From Chamaelirium japonicum (taxonomy: Eukaryota; Streptophyta; Magnoliopsida; Liliales; Melanthiaceae), in the NCBI GenBank assembly GCA_947650365.1, contig OX393555.1:81721995-81785994 (forward strand): DNA of 64,000 bases. Direction: 5' to 3'. Position 1 is the first letter of the stretch. Every line of letters starts with the position of its first letter. A program made the translations under genes and the position numbers. The notes under the pieces are model-generated. The model was not told the DNA's origin, made no database searches, and saw only the letters and a program-made list of their open reading frames with translations. Positions 1 through 10,799 of the stretch are shown one piece after another.

Positions 1-2450
1 AAATATGCCCTACCCTAAAGGGGTCGTATATTATTTATAGAGTAAACTTACTTAGGGCCTTAGTAATCTATAAGAAACTCTAATCCATGGGAGAAGAGAG
101 AAGAGAACGGAGAGATTTAATTATATTATTGAGAAGTGGAGTTTTAGAATTTAGATTCCTTTTTAAATAACACCTATACCCATGGATAATGGACTGGAGG
201 AGGACTTCTTCTCTCTTCTTTCTTCGTTTATCTCTCCATTCTCTTCTCTCTTCTTCTCTTTACTCACAACATGTTATCAGCATGAATATATCAAGCCCAG
301 CAGACCACCATTTAGAATTTAACTAAATTATTTAAATATATTATTCAAATTATTTATCTCTTTATTCTCTTATCTCTTATTCTCTTTCTTCTGTCTTTAT
401 TTCTCTCTCCGGTTTCTAGTGACTGGTCCGCTGGGCTCGATATATTCGTGCTGATAATAAGTTGTAAGAAAAAATAAGAAGAGAGAAGAGAAGAGAGAGA
501 TAAATAAAGAAAGAAGAGAGAAGAAGTACTGCTCCAGTCCATTCACTACGGGTATATGTGTGAAGTAAGAAGGAATCTAAATTCCAAAACTCTACTTTTT
601 AATAATATAATTAAATCTCTCTATTCTCTTCTCTCTTCTCCTATGGATTAAGGTTTCCTTTAAAATGCTTAGGACCTAAGTAAGCTTACCCTATAAATAA
701 TATACGACCCCTTTAGGGTGGGGCATGTTTAACGGATCTTCCTTTCTTCCATCTCATAACATGTTATCAGCACGAACATGTCATGCCCAGCTGACCAGTT
801 GCAAGAAAGAGAAAGAGAAACGAAGACAGAAGTGGAGTTTTGGAATTTAAATTCCTTCTTAATTCACACCTATACCCGTGGCCAATAGCCAAGAGCTGGA
901 CTTCTTCACTCTTCTCTTCGTTTATCTCTCCGTTCTCTTTTCTCTTCTTCCCACACTTCTGTTTATGTTTCTCTATCCGTTTATTGAGAGAAGAAGAGGA
1001 GTTTAATGAAGACAAAAGAGAGATAAGAAGCGAGAAGAGAACGGAGAGATAAATAAAGAGAAAAGAGAGAACTTCACACCTATACCCATGGCCAATGGAC
1101 TGGAGCAGAACTTCTTCTCTCTTCTCTCTTCGTTTATCTCTCTGTTTTCTTCTCTCTTTTTCTTTCTCTTCTGTCTTTGTTTCTCTATCCGTTTATATAG
1201 AAAAGAAGTAGAGTTTAACGAAAACAGAAGAGAGATAAGAAGCAAGAAGAGAACAGAGAGATAAATGAAGAGAGAAGATGTCCTGCTCCAGTCCATTGGC
1301 CAAGGGTATAAGTGTGAAGTAAGAAGGAATCTAAATACCAAAATCCACTTCTGTCTTCGTTTCTTTTACTGTTTTCTTACGACTGGTCAGCTGGGCTCGA
1401 TATTATAAACGTACTGATAACATGTTGTGAGATGGGAGAAAGAGAAAGTCATCAAACGTGCCCCACCCTAAAGGGGTCGTATATTATTTATAGGGAAAAC
1501 TTTCTTAGGGCCTAAGCAATCTATGGGAAACCCTAATCCATAGACAAAGAGAAAAGAAAACTGAGAGATTTAATTATATTATTGAGAAGTAGAGTTTTGG
1601 AATTTAGATTCCTTCTTACTTCACACATATACCCATGGCGAATGGACTGGAACATGACTTCTTCTTTCTTCTCTCTTTATTTGTCTCTCTGTTCTCTTCT
1701 TTCTTCTCACAACACGTTATCAACATGAACATGTCGAGCCCAACCGACCAGTCACAAGAAAACGGAGAGAGAAATGATGATAGAAGAAAGAGAAGATAAC
1801 AGAGAGATAAACGAAGAAAGAAGAAGTCCTGCTCCATTCCATTACCCACACGTATAGCTGTAAAGTAAGAAGGAATCTAAATTCCGAAACTCCACATAAG
1901 AGAGAAGTAGTCCTACTTTAGTCCATTGGCCATGGGTATAGGTGTGACGTAAGAAGGAATCTAAATTCCTAAACTCTACTTCTATCTTCCTTTCTCTTTC
2001 TGTTTTCTTGTGACTGGTCGGCTGGGCTCGACATGTTCGTACTGATAACGTATTATGAGATGGGAGAAAGAGAGAGTCGTCAAACATGCCCCACCCTAAA
2101 AGGGTCGTATATTATTTATAGGGTAAGCTTACTTAGGGCCTAAGTAATCTATTAGAAATTCTAACCATGGGAGAGATCCGACGGTGGACAGTCATCCTTC
2201 TTACTTCACACCTATACCCGTGGCCAATAAAATGGAGCAAGACTTCTTCTCTCTTCTCTCTTCGTTTATCTCTTCATTCTCTTCTTTCTTTTTCTCCCAT
2301 CTCACAATACGTTATCAGCACGAACATGTCGTGCCCAACCGACTAGTCACAAGAAAACGGAAAGAGAAACAAAGACAGCAGAGAGAGAAGAAAAGAGAAG
2401 AGAACGAAGAGATAAATGAAGAGAGAAATGATTAGAAGTCCTGCTCAAGT
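1..2450. repeat. R168 mosaic, direct copy of 37.83-40.05 kb
   Basis: The stretch holds alternating R168 pieces: TATA segments in minus sense at 29-39, 1482-1492 and 2109-2120, and in plus sense at 692-702, joined by GA/CT tracts and block C copies. Rare markers are shared in the same order with about 37,830-40,045: the CCATTTAGAATTTAAC junction near 292, the TTTATTGAGAGAAGAAGAGG join near 983, the TTTATATAGAAAAGAAGTAG join near 1193, and AGCAGAGAGAGAAG near 2379. The same markers occur inverted in 13.8-16.3 kb. The last repeat bases, GCTCAAG, sit where the gypsy element begins; the related copy at about 40,040 continues as GCTCAAGTCCATTGG. No gene is seen. Confidence 0.85.
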
Positions 2451-2732
2451 ATAGATCCGCTCCTTGGAGGCTGTAACATGAAAGCTTTCTTTGAATTCTT
2501 CTAGCTTGAATTGGATCTTCTGGCATTCTGCCATGTTTGAAGAAGTCAAAAATTGGCAGTCTCCAATCCCCAAGGTCATGTGTTGTAAGATTGAAAATCG
2601 ACTGTCTCCAACCCCTAGACCATTCATTAGTGGCAACGATCTGCTGTTCGATGGTGGTTTTTGATGATTCTTGATAGTTGATCTGTATTCACCTTTCTCC
2701 GAGTGAATCTCCAAGTAGTGAAGCAGCGTTAG
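2451..2732 (-). pseudogene. pol: RNase H-integrase linker, truncated
   Basis: After a stop at 2,691-2,689 a shifted frame resumes the family pattern: WRLPIFDFF, GRMPEDPIQARRI and SLQGADLY match the linker seen just before the integrase zinc-binding domain in Tat elements. The match ends at about 2,451 and the next bases are R168 repeat. Everything downstream, integrase included, is missing. Confidence 0.75.
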
Positions 2733-3093
2733 CCAGAGCATCAGCTTCTCGATTCTCGGCCCTCGGGATTTGAAGGAATTCGATGTTATTAAATCATTAT
2801 CGATAATGCATCACCAAAGCCAAATAGTATTGCATCCTTTCTTCGCGGGCTGTATACTCCCCATTAATCTGTCGAATTATTAGTTGGGAGTCGCTGTGGA
2901 CAACGAGACGGTCGACCCCCAAGGATCTAACAATCTCCAATCCAGAGATAAGTGCTTCGTATTCTGCTTTGTTGTTTGTAGCATTGAATCCATGGAGAAT
3001 AGCCTTTTGGAGGTGATCGAGCTCGGGGGATATCAAGACTATCCCAATTCCCGAATCGATTGCACTTAAAGCTCCATCAGTGTAAAGCTTCCA
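2733..3093 (-). pseudogene. pol: second, archaeal-type RNase H
   Basis: WKLYTDGAL, NNKAEYEALISGL, VVHSDSQLIIRQINGEY and READALANAAS are the four signature blocks of the archaeal-like RNase H acquired by Tat-lineage plant gypsy elements. The four acidic residues are present: Asp at 3,078-3,076, Glu at 2,964-2,962, Asp at 2,892-2,890 and Asp at 2,742-2,740. Two adjacent stops, TAA and TGA (2,799-2,794), sit between the third and fourth. A 50-residue acidic spacer separates it from the first RNase H. Confidence 0.92.
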
Positions 3094-3219
3094 TCGATTT
3101 GAAGTATTGGGAGTCTCAGGACTATGATTGATGGTTGTAGGAGCAGAGTTGAGCGGAGGTTCGTCTTCGTTATCGAGGTGTATTTTGACGTCATCCTTCC
3201 ATGCAATAGGATCATCCAT

Positions 3220-3697
3220 GGGGAAGTCGGCAAGGAAGTCAGCTACAACTTGCCCTTTGAGCGAAGTGCAAGGCTCGAATTGAATTTCGAGAGCACTCAT
3301 GTCGATCACCCATTTGGTCATTCGTCCTGCTCGACCAGCCTTGTCTAGGATGTTGTTGAGTGGGTGCTCTGAGATGACAGTGATCGGATGGGAGACAAAA
3401 TAGGGTTGAAGATTATGTCTCTACCGAGAGAAGTGTATGACTGATGTAGTAGACCAGATATTCAATGCCTTCTCTTCTACTGACTAGGACCGTACTGATT
3501 GCTTGATCAGTAACGTGAAGATAGAGCCAAAGATCTTTCTTTGGGAGCGGAGCTGTCAAAATAGGAGTACGCACGAGATAATTTTTGGCATCTTGAAAAG
3601 CTTGTTCGCAAGTTGTACTCCATCCAGAGGTATCTGCCTTTCGCAATTTATCGAAGAGCGGTTTGCACTTGTCGGAAGATTTCGAGATGAATGATTG
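3220..3697 (-). pseudogene. pol: first RNase H (gypsy type)
   Basis: The domain begins after the frameshift with FDKLRKAD, then WSTTCEQAFQDAKNYL, LWLYLHVTDQAISTVLV, YYISHTLL, and in the next frame LQPYFVSHPITVIS, RAGRMTKWVIDM and VADFLAD. The break at about 3,410-3,418 is both a frameshift and an apparent loss of about 15 residues, the part that normally holds the helix with the second acidic catalytic residue. The domain would degrade RNA of the RNA/DNA hybrid in an intact element. Confidence 0.85.
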
Positions 3698-4536
3698 AGG
3701 GTAGCTAATCTTCCAGTGAGGTATTGAACTTCCTTCCGATTGTTAGGCGATGGCATATCGAGGATAGCTCGAATTTGGTCGGGGTTGGCTTCGATGCCTC
3801 TCCTGGTCACAAGGTGACCCAGGAATTTACCCGATTGAACACCGAAGGCACATTTGGCTGGGTTAAGCTTCATGTGGTATTTTCGGAGGATTTGAAACAT
3901 CTCTGCTAGATTGGAGAAGTGGCACTCCCGATTGGGACTTTTGGTGAGTAGATCATCGACATAGACTTCAGTGTTGCGGCCGATTTGTTATTCGAACATC
4001 TTCGTGACTAGCCTTTGATAGGTCGATCAAGTATTTTTGAGGCCGAATGGCATTACATTGTAGCAGTAAAGATCTCGGTCTGTTACGAAATATGTCTTCT
4101 CTTGATCGTCCGGATGTAGCGGGATTTGAATATACCCAGAGTATTCGTCCATGAAAGATAGGAGCTCGTGGCCAGCAGTGGCGCCAACGAGTCTATCTGT
4201 CCTTGGCATGGGGAATGGGTCTTTAGGGCAAGCCCTGTTAAGGTTGGTGAAGTCGATGCAGACCCTGATTTTGCCATTCTTCTTAGGGACAACGACTATG
4301 TTGGAGATCCAAGTAGGGTACTTTACTTCACGAATGAAGCCTACTGCGAGTAGCTTATTAATCTCCTCATGAACTGCAGCTTGTCGTTCTGGTCGGATTG
4401 TGCGTGGTTTTTGTTTGACAAGCTTCACTCCTTCTTTGATTACGATCCAGTGAGAAGCATCCTTCGGGTTGATCCTGGGCATGTCTTCGAAACACCAGGC
4501 GAAGACGTTAATGTTGGATTGAAGGAAGGAAACCAT
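3698..4536 (-). pseudogene. pol: reverse transcriptase
   Basis: Palm and finger motifs appear in order: KQKPRTIRPER, GFIREVKYPTWISNIVVVPK, RVCIDFTNLNRACPKD, SFMDEYSGYIQIPLHP, NVMPFGLKN, the catalytic VYVDDLL (YVDD codons at 3,952-3,963), and GKFLGHLVTRRGIE. The active-site aspartates are kept. The frame is interrupted by TGA at 4,029-4,027 and TAA at 3,990-3,988, both inside otherwise good homology, and a one-base shift near 3,693-3,698 moves the downstream part to another frame. It is an inactive relic of an RNA-dependent DNA polymerase of Ty3/gypsy type. Confidence 0.93.
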
Positions 4537-4671
4537 GTCTTATGCTTCTGTGTCGCTGAGATCGGTACCGATGAAGGTTTCTCGAGGGAGATCTCCACTG
4601 CCAATGTTGATTGAGGGTGAGGTCTCCCATTCGATTGGTGGAGGTTCGGACAGTGGGATCTCCTTTGGTTG

Positions 4672-5361
4672 CTATCTTGAAGAAGGACTAGCTTCATCTC
4701 TTGGTCGCTTCGGGGGGACAAAATTTATTCGGCGATCTGTTTTTGCAGCTGCCGCTTCGCAAGATCGCCCAGTTTGTTGATCTCCCCGGATGCAGACGAT
4801 ACCCTCTCCAGTTGCAAATTTTAGGAGTTGGTGGTAGGAGGAGGATATAGCATTGATCTGGTGGAGGAAAGACCGCCCCAGGATGACGTTGGAGTTGGAC
4901 GTTCCTTCGACAACGGTGACTCTTACGGAGACTCGAGTCTCTCGACTGAGGTCGAGGGTGAATCTTGATTCCCCTATTGTTATGCTCTGCTTCCCGTTGA
5001 AGCCCGTGATCACGGTCGGGACAACTTCGAGGCTTTTATATTTATGTCCCAGACGCTTGAAGTAGCCTGAGAATATGACGATAGAGCTTCCGGTGGCGAT
5101 GAGGATGCGGTTGACGGTGCTCCCGTCGATGAGCTTCAGGACTAGGGTGTCTCGATGTGGAGTATGGACTCCTTGAAGATCAGAGTCGTTGAAGATTATA
5201 GATGGCCAAGTTAGGCCTTTGATAGGTTTTTCGATCCAGGTGTCTTCTTTGTTCGCTGCAGAGCGAACATTGAATATGCATCGCACTTGCCGATCGACTT
5301 CTTTCCCTGTCAGCATTTGATTGGGCAATGCTCCGTGAATGCCGAAGATGTTAGCACGCAT
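4672..5361 (-). pseudogene. pol: aspartic protease region
   Basis: This is 229 open codons in frame with the gag tail; two stops lie between them. The protease domain has the usual layout: a hydrophobic strand RILI, then the catalytic loop, then GFNGK, TVVEG and NVILGRSFL, the conserved second half. The catalytic loop reads ATGSS where retropepsins have DTGSS: codon GCC at 5,095-5,097 encodes Ala in place of the catalytic Asp. This change alone should abolish cleavage of the polyprotein. A TAG at 4,674-4,672 closes the open stretch, and the spacer to reverse transcriptase continues in the same frame through a further TAA at 4,542-4,540. Confidence 0.88.
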
Positions 5362-5460
5362 AGCGATAGGTGATTGATCGGTAGAGATTTGGTGGATCCA
5401 GCAAGCTTTTTTTCCTTTTGCCGAAGGTCAGTGTTGATCTTGCCCGCCTTTGACGAACTC

Positions 5461-7060
5461 CTAGAGATGGCCTTCTTGTAGCAGATCCTCCAGATGGTAC
5501 CTCAACCGATAGCATTGATCGGTAGAAGAGCCGTGACTGCGATGAAAATCACAGTAGACCATTTTATCAGCTGTGACCTTGGTATTAGACTGTAAAGGAT
5601 TCGACCTTCGGAGGAATTCCTGATGTTGAATTTGATCAAGAATCTGCTCGATCGGTAGAGTCCAATCCGTGAATGTAGTCTTCTTCAGAGGCGATCTACG
5701 TCCGTCATTTCTCGGCCGCTTGGGTGCAGGGGGGCTACTGCCTCCGCATTGTGAGCTTTGGCGGTATACTTTGGGGCTTCCTTCTCGACAGGTTGTCGTT
5801 TTGTTTCTCGTCCCTTTCGGACGACCTGATCGTCTTCGACTTCGATCTACCTCTGAATTCAATCAAACATCATACCCAGGAAAGGGGGAGGATTACGGAT
5901 GAAATCATTATAGATATACAGATCGAACCGGAGGGCATTTTGGAAAGCTAACATGATAGCCTCATCATCCAGATGTCGTCCTAAGAGAGTGGCGTGCTCA
6001 TTGCGAAATCTTTATGTGAAACTGCGAAGACTTTCATCTGCTTCCATCCTTAGCCAGTAGAGGGAATCGAGCTTCTTCTTAGGCTTCAAGTTAAGTTGAT
6101 AGTGTTGTACGAAGTGGTTTGCTAATACTCCGAACTGGGTGATGGACCCAGCCCGAAGGTTATGGTACCAATCGAGAGATAGCTCATCGAGGCTTCCGAC
6201 GAAGGTTCGGCAAAGCATATTGTTCTCTTCTTCATGTGGCATTAGAGCTTGCTTGAATGCTAGAATATGAGGGTAGGATCCCTTTTGAGGCAATTGAACT
6301 TGGGGAGAGTTGGAGTTCTCCATCCCCTCGGAAAGGATGATTGAAACAAACTTCGGTGGAGAGGTCCAGTAGAAGAGTATCCTTCTCTACGACCATGCCC
6401 TCGACCTGGATGCAGATCGAGAGGTAAGATCGAGAGGTCTTGTCCAAGCCTTTGAGTGGTTACGGGATGGATTTGGTGACGAAGATCCATTCTAGCTTTA
6501 TGTTGGAGTGGGAGGGATGAAGAAGTTCTACCTTTTGAGGGCGCTCCTTTCATCTAGTGCCTCCCTCGCAAGTTGGGCTTCGACTGTGTCTGCCTAACAC
6601 AGTTGTGACCTGAAGGTGATTGAGAGGACTCGTTATCGATACGATCCTAGACACTCTGCTTCTATGGAGCCGCAGAGGGGGTTGGGTTGCGACGAATCCT
6701 CTCATGGGCAGTGGTGCCCATTGACCTTCGTGGTTCAGAGTGAATCGATTGCTATGGCGGATCAAGTCTCTCATCGAATGAAGGGATGGGGAAAGCAATT
6801 CCGGCTTCGGAGGCTGCCTTCTTAAGGGTGTCCCTTTCAACTGTGAGGGTGGCATTTTGCTTAGCCAATTGCAATAGCTGAAAGTCGATCGTTGAGATTT
6901 GGTAGGTAAATGGTGGGTTTTTAGCAGGAGCAGGGACAGTTTGCCCTATCGACTGACGGAGAGGTGGAGCGATCGGTCGATCGACCGATCTTCCGCTTCC
7001 TGATCGAACCCCCATTTCGGGGAAAGCGAGGGGCTGCCCGAAGTTGAGCCGTTGACTCAT
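5461..7060 (-). pseudogene. gag polyprotein remnant
   Basis: The first methionine after the primer site is at 7,060, about 220 bp downstream, and opens 102 codons with a run rich in Q, L and E that could form a coiled coil. The frame then breaks. A capsid-like section (6,323-6,012) has LCRTFVGSL, DWYHNL and FVQHYQL, the retrotransposon gag fold seen in plant gypsy elements. A third section (5,862-5,461) is basic (RSRRRSGRPKGTRNK) and ends in a zinc-knuckle-like YCDFHRSHGSSTDQC near 5,553, typical of the Tat gag tail. Frames differ between sections, so at least two shifts and several stops separate them. Gag would form the particle in the cytoplasm; this copy cannot make it. Confidence 0.85.
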
Positions 7061-7280
7061 CGAACGAGTCTCTGGATGAGCTTGACGTGTGTTACTTTTC
7101 TCTGGATGATCCTGATGCTTCGTCCTTGCCTTTTAGAGAGCGAAGGATGCAACAAGATTGTCGGTATCTTAACGGTTGTTTGCTCAACCGAAGGGGCCAG
7201 GATGTTTGACTATCTAGACTAGTTGTCTGCTCAACCGATCTGATGTTTGATGTAGAGCAAACTTGGCTTTTCAAACGGAT

Positions 7281-7296
7281 CCCACAGATAGCGCCA
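7281..7296 (-). other. primer-binding site of the gypsy element
   Basis: TGGCGCTATCTGTGGG on the minus strand lies five bases inside the LTR end. It starts with TGG, the complement of a tRNA CCA end, and resembles the TGGCGCC... primer sites of plant Tat-like elements. It fixes the LTR boundary and element orientation. The primer tRNA cannot be named with confidence. Confidence 0.75.
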
Positions 7297-7666
7297 AACT
7301 ATGGGGGGAAAATCTTCTTGCTGATCCGAAGACTCCATGCCACCAGTCAATCGAAGTCGAGTCAAAGATCTTTGATCGATCAACTGAATAGAAGGTAGGT
7401 CCGAAGGTTGATGTCTTGATGACTTTGAGTTGGGATTTTTGATAAACAAACAGTCAGAAGATTGACACAAGGTATGATCTCAGAGTTTAGCCGAAGCCTA
7501 CGTTTCCGTGCTATAGGGAGCAACCCGAATTCACTAACTCTCTACTAGAATTGACCTCAACAGGCCGAGTATCACTGAGCTCTTTGAAAAAGAGATTGAA
7601 AGTAAAGGAATATCGAAGTCAGAGCTCAGAGTTTGGTTCTGGATTTTTTACATTTGAAGGTCCTGC

Positions 7667-7674
7667 TATTTATA
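7667..7674 (-). promoter_or_regulatory. TATA box of the gypsy LTR
   Basis: TATAAATA lies inside CTATAAATAGCAGG on the minus strand, about 300 bp from the LTR start. Transcription would be expected to start near 7,640 and run toward lower coordinates through gag. The motif is seen; activity is inferred. Confidence 0.65.
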
Positions 7675-7739
7675 GAAAAACTCTAGGAGGAAATCCGGGG
7701 CAAATGGTGGTTTTTGCCTTTGTATCCAGGGATTTCCCA

Positions 7740-7935
7740 AGTAGGGCTGGCGGGTCCCGCGGCGGTCTCTGTGGACCCCCCAGGCAGGGCTGGTGGGTCC
7801 CACGGTGGTCTTCGTGGACCCCCCAGGCAGGGCTGGTGGGTCCCACGGTAGTTTCTGTGGACCCCCCTAGGCAGGGCTAGTGGGTCCCGCGGCGGTCTCC
7901 GTGGGCCTCCCAGGCAGAGCTGGTGGGTCCCGTAG
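7740..7935. repeat. 43-bp GC-rich tandem repeat in the LTR U3
   Basis: Four full units and a partial one, each about 43 bp, with starts of the GGGCTGG motif at 7,744, 7,787, 7,830, 7,874 and 7,917. The units share TGGTGGGTCCC and GTGGACCCCCC and differ by a few substitutions and one extra base. The position upstream of the TATA box is where enhancer-like repeats of LTRs usually sit. It is the most GC-rich stretch of the window. Confidence 0.9.
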
Positions 7936-7973
7936 TCTCTGGGGCTTTTTGCCAAAATTTGCACCCACAGACA

Positions 7974-8345
7974 CTATTATTTATCTCTATGTTCTCCCAC
8001 TCCGTTTAAATAATTGACTAATTATTTAATTATTTAAAAATAAAATAATAATTAAAGAAATAACTAATAAAATAAATTAATAAATTAATTATATAATTAA
8101 ATCATTATTTCTTTTATTAATAATTTAAATATTTAAATAGCTACCCAATTTAATTATTTAATAATAAAATAATAATAAATAAATAAAATAATAAATTTAA
8201 TTAAATAATTAGATAATTAAATAATTAAATTAATTAATTATTTTACTAAAAACTTAATTATTAAATTAATTAAATTATTTAATAATTAAGTAAAATTTTA
8301 ATTTAATTTAATAAATTACAGTAGTATTAATATGATAATCATAAT
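7974..8345 (-). repeat. R168 block D, partial, right flank of the gypsy element
   Basis: It is nearly pure A/T made of ATTT and AAAT words, and ends with the fixed block D edge ATGATAATCATAATAACG followed by TTGAGATGATACTATTGAG. The same right half is seen at 26.8-27.1, 32.2-32.5 and 59.6-59.9 kb. Its left half, about 500 bp, is missing where the gypsy LTR starts. The first 30 bp (CTCCCACTCCG near 7,998) match no other D copy. Confidence 0.75.
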
Positions 8346-10370
8346 AACGTTGAGATGATACTATTGAGAAGTAGAGTTTTCGAATTTAGATTCCTTCTTA
8401 CTTCACTTCTATACTCGTGGCTAATAGACTAGAGCATGACTTCTTCTTACATAGGGTCTAAGCGATCTATGCGAAACCTTAATCCATAAGTGAGATCCGA
8501 TGGTGGATAGCTATCCGATAATTAGAAAAAGAAGAAGAGAGAAGAGAGAAGAAGTCCATCTCCAGTCCATTCGCCACGGGTATAGGTGTGAATTAAGAAG
8601 GATGGTTATCCATCGTCGGATCTCTCCCATCGATTAAGGTTTCTCATAGATTGCTTAGGCCCTAAGTAAGCTTACCCTATAAATAATATATTATCCCTTT
8701 AGGGAGGAGCACGTTTGACGACTCTTTCTTTCTCCCATCTCACAATACGTTATCAGCACGAACATATCGAGCCCAACCGACCAGTCACAAGAAAAGGGAA
8801 AGAGAAACAAAAACAGAAGGGAAAGAAGAAGAGAGAAAAGAATGGATCGATAAATAAAGAGAAAAGAGAAAAAAAGTCCTGCTTTAGTTCATTGGCCATG
8901 TGTATTGGTGTAAAGTAAGAAGAAATCTAAATTCCAAAACTCCATAGAAGAGACAGAAGAAGAGAGAAGATAAAAAAGAGATAAATAAAAAGAGAAGAGA
9001 GAAGAAGTCTTGCTCCAGTACTTTGGCCACGGGTATAGGTGTGAAGTAAAAAGGAATCTAAATTCCAAATCTTCACAGAAGAGAGAGAAGAAGAGAGATT
9101 AAATATGGAGCAGGACTAAAAATTATATTAGTTAAATAATCTCTTCTATTCAGCACGAACATATCGAGCCCAGCCGACTAGTCACAAGAAAACGGAGAGA
9201 GAAACGAAGATAGAAGAGGGGGAAGAAGAGAAAAGAGAACAAAGAGACAAACGAAGAGAGAAGAGAGAAGAAGTCCTACTCCAGTACATCGCCACGGGTA
9301 TAGGTGTGAAGTAAGAAGGAATCTAAATTTCAAAACTCCAGTTCTCAATAATATAATTAAATCTTTTCGTTCTCTTTTCTCTTCTTCTCTCTCTTTTGTC
9401 TTCTCTTCTCTCTTCGTTTCCTTGCGACCGGTCAGCTGGGCTGGATATGTTCGTATTGATAACGTGTTGTGAGATGGGAGAAAGAGAGAAAAGAACAGTG
9501 AGATAAATAAGAAGAGAAGCGAGAAGAAGTCATGCTTTGGCCCTAAGTAATATCCCATGGATTAGGGTTTATCGTAGATTGTTTAGGCCCTAAGTAATCT
9601 TACCCAATAAATAATATACCTGTGGCCTCTCCAGTCTATTGGCCACGGGTATAGTTGTGAAGTAAGAAGGAATGTAAATTCCAAAACTCTACTTCTTAAT
9701 ATTTATACGACCCCTTTAGGGTGAGGTATATTTGATAGCTCTCTCTTTCTTCCATCTCACAACACGTTATCAGCACGAACATGTCGAGCCAAATCGATCA
9801 GTCTTAAGAAAACAAAGAAAGAAACGAAGACAGAAGTGGAGTTTTGGAATTTATATTCTTTCTTACTTCACACCTATACTCGTGGCCAATGGACTGGAGC
9901 AGGACTTCTTCTCTTTTTTTTCTTCGTTTATCTCTCCGTTCTCTTCTATCTTCTTCTCTTTCTTCTGTTTTCATTTCTCTCTCTGTTTTCTTATGACTGG
10001 TCGGTTGGGCTTGATATGTTCGTGCTGATAACGTGTTGTGAGATTAAACAAGTATAATAAATAAAGAGATGATAGAGATCTCATGGGTCGTATAAATATT
10101 GAGAAGTGGAGTTTTGGAATTTAGCTTTTTTCTTACTTCATACTTATACCCGTGGTCAATGGATTAGAGCAGGAGTTCTTCTCTCTTCGTTTATCTCTCC
10201 ATTCTCTTCTCTTTTTTTTAAAGAATATACGACCTGTTTAGGGTGGGGCACGTTTGAATGCTCTCTCTTTCTCCTACCTCACAATATGTTATCAGTACGA
10301 ACATATCGAAGAGAGAAGAGAGAAGAAGTTATGAAATCAATTAAATATTTATTTAATTAGATTCTATAGG
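8346..10370. repeat. R168 mosaic right of the gypsy element
   Basis: It holds mixed block C copies and truncated LTR-like blocks: plus-sense TATA at 8,679-8,690, a decayed one at 9,605-9,616, and shorter blocks starting near 9,699 and 10,220; minus-sense ends near 9,440 and 10,010. The join at 8,605 places GGATGG directly after block C; this is the same join as at 2,185, 13,750, 14,050, 39,775 and 40,075. A piece at 9,100-9,160 with TTATATTAGTTAAATAATC is not seen elsewhere in the window. No gene is seen. Confidence 0.75.
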
Positions 10371-10395
10371 GCTCGACATGTTTGTGCTGATAATG

Positions 10396-10562
10396 TATTG
10401 TGAGATGGGAGAAAGAGAGAGCCATCAAACGTGCCCCACACTAAAAGAGTCGTATATTATTTATAGGGTAATCTTACTTAGGGCCTAAGCAATCTATGGG
10501 AAACCCTAATCCATAGGAGAGATCTGATGGTAGACAGCATCCGATCGAACGATCTCATAACA
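10396..10562 (-). repeat. full R168 LTR-like block
   Basis: This copy is 167 bp from the TATTGTGAGA edge to ATCTCATAACA, with the TATA segment at 10,453-10,465 on the minus strand. Primer-like site TAATGTATT variant lies at the left edge and block D at the right edge, as expected for a complete copy. Confidence 0.8.
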
Positions 10563-10685
10563 GTTGCATTGTTTTAAATTTTTTTAAAAAAAATATTAAT
10601 TATTTTTAAAGCAAAAAAATTGTTTATTTAAATAAATTATTTTACTAAAAACTTAATTTATAAATTTTCTAAATTATTAAATAAT
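10563..10685 (-). repeat. R168 block D with large internal deletion
   Basis: The left end (GTTGCATTGTTTTAAATTT, then a GCAAAAAAATTG variant) joins directly to the TTTACTAAAAACTTAATT part that normally lies 600 bp further on. The same shortened D occurs inverted at 43,130-43,262, which supports the inverted duplication. Confidence 0.75.
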
Positions 10686-10799
10686 TTAAACGAAGATAAA
10701 TAAGAGAGAAGAGAGAAGAAGTCCTACTCTAGTTCATTCGCCACGGGTATAGGTGTGAAGTAAAAAGGAATCTAAATTCTAAAACTCCACTTCTCAATA

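Larger units (their letters stand above)
2451..7973 (-). mobile_element. Ty3/gypsy Tat-lineage retrotransposon, 3'-truncated
   Basis: Read on the minus strand from 7,973 down, the order is 5' LTR, primer-binding site, gag, protease, reverse transcriptase, RNase H, a second archaeal-type RNase H, and the linker that normally leads into integrase. The second RNase H after the first is the hallmark of the Tat/Ogre-type plant gypsy lineage. Base composition is mixed and moderately GC-rich, quite unlike the surrounding array. Integrase, the polypurine tract and the 3' LTR are absent: the linker stops at about 2,451, directly against R168 sequence. There are at least eight in-frame stops and at least three frameshifts, so the copy is dead. 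The two flanks come from different parts of R168 (GA tract plus block C on the left, block D on the right), so this is not a clean insertion with a matching target duplication. Confidence 0.93.
7302..7973 (-). repeat. 5' LTR of the gypsy element (672 bp)
   Basis: On the minus strand the LTR begins TGTCTGTGGGTGC at 7,973 and ends CCCCCCA at 7,302, five bases before the primer-binding site. The TG...CA ends fit the LTR rule. It carries a GC-rich tandem repeat in U3 and a TATA box. The 3' edge is well fixed by the primer site. The 5' edge is inferred from the TG start and from the sharp change to pure A/T sequence beyond it. There is no second LTR in the window to confirm the ends. Confidence 0.75.

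Noticed and set aside
767..1341. Short frames rich in Lys, Glu and Arg (REKRREK-type)
   Set aside because: They are the GA tracts read in frame, the opposite strand of the Leu/Ser-rich frames. Pure repeat read-through.
2884..5065. Plus-strand open frames across the gypsy element
   Set aside because: They are shadows of the minus-strand pol gene, whose motifs and order are clear.
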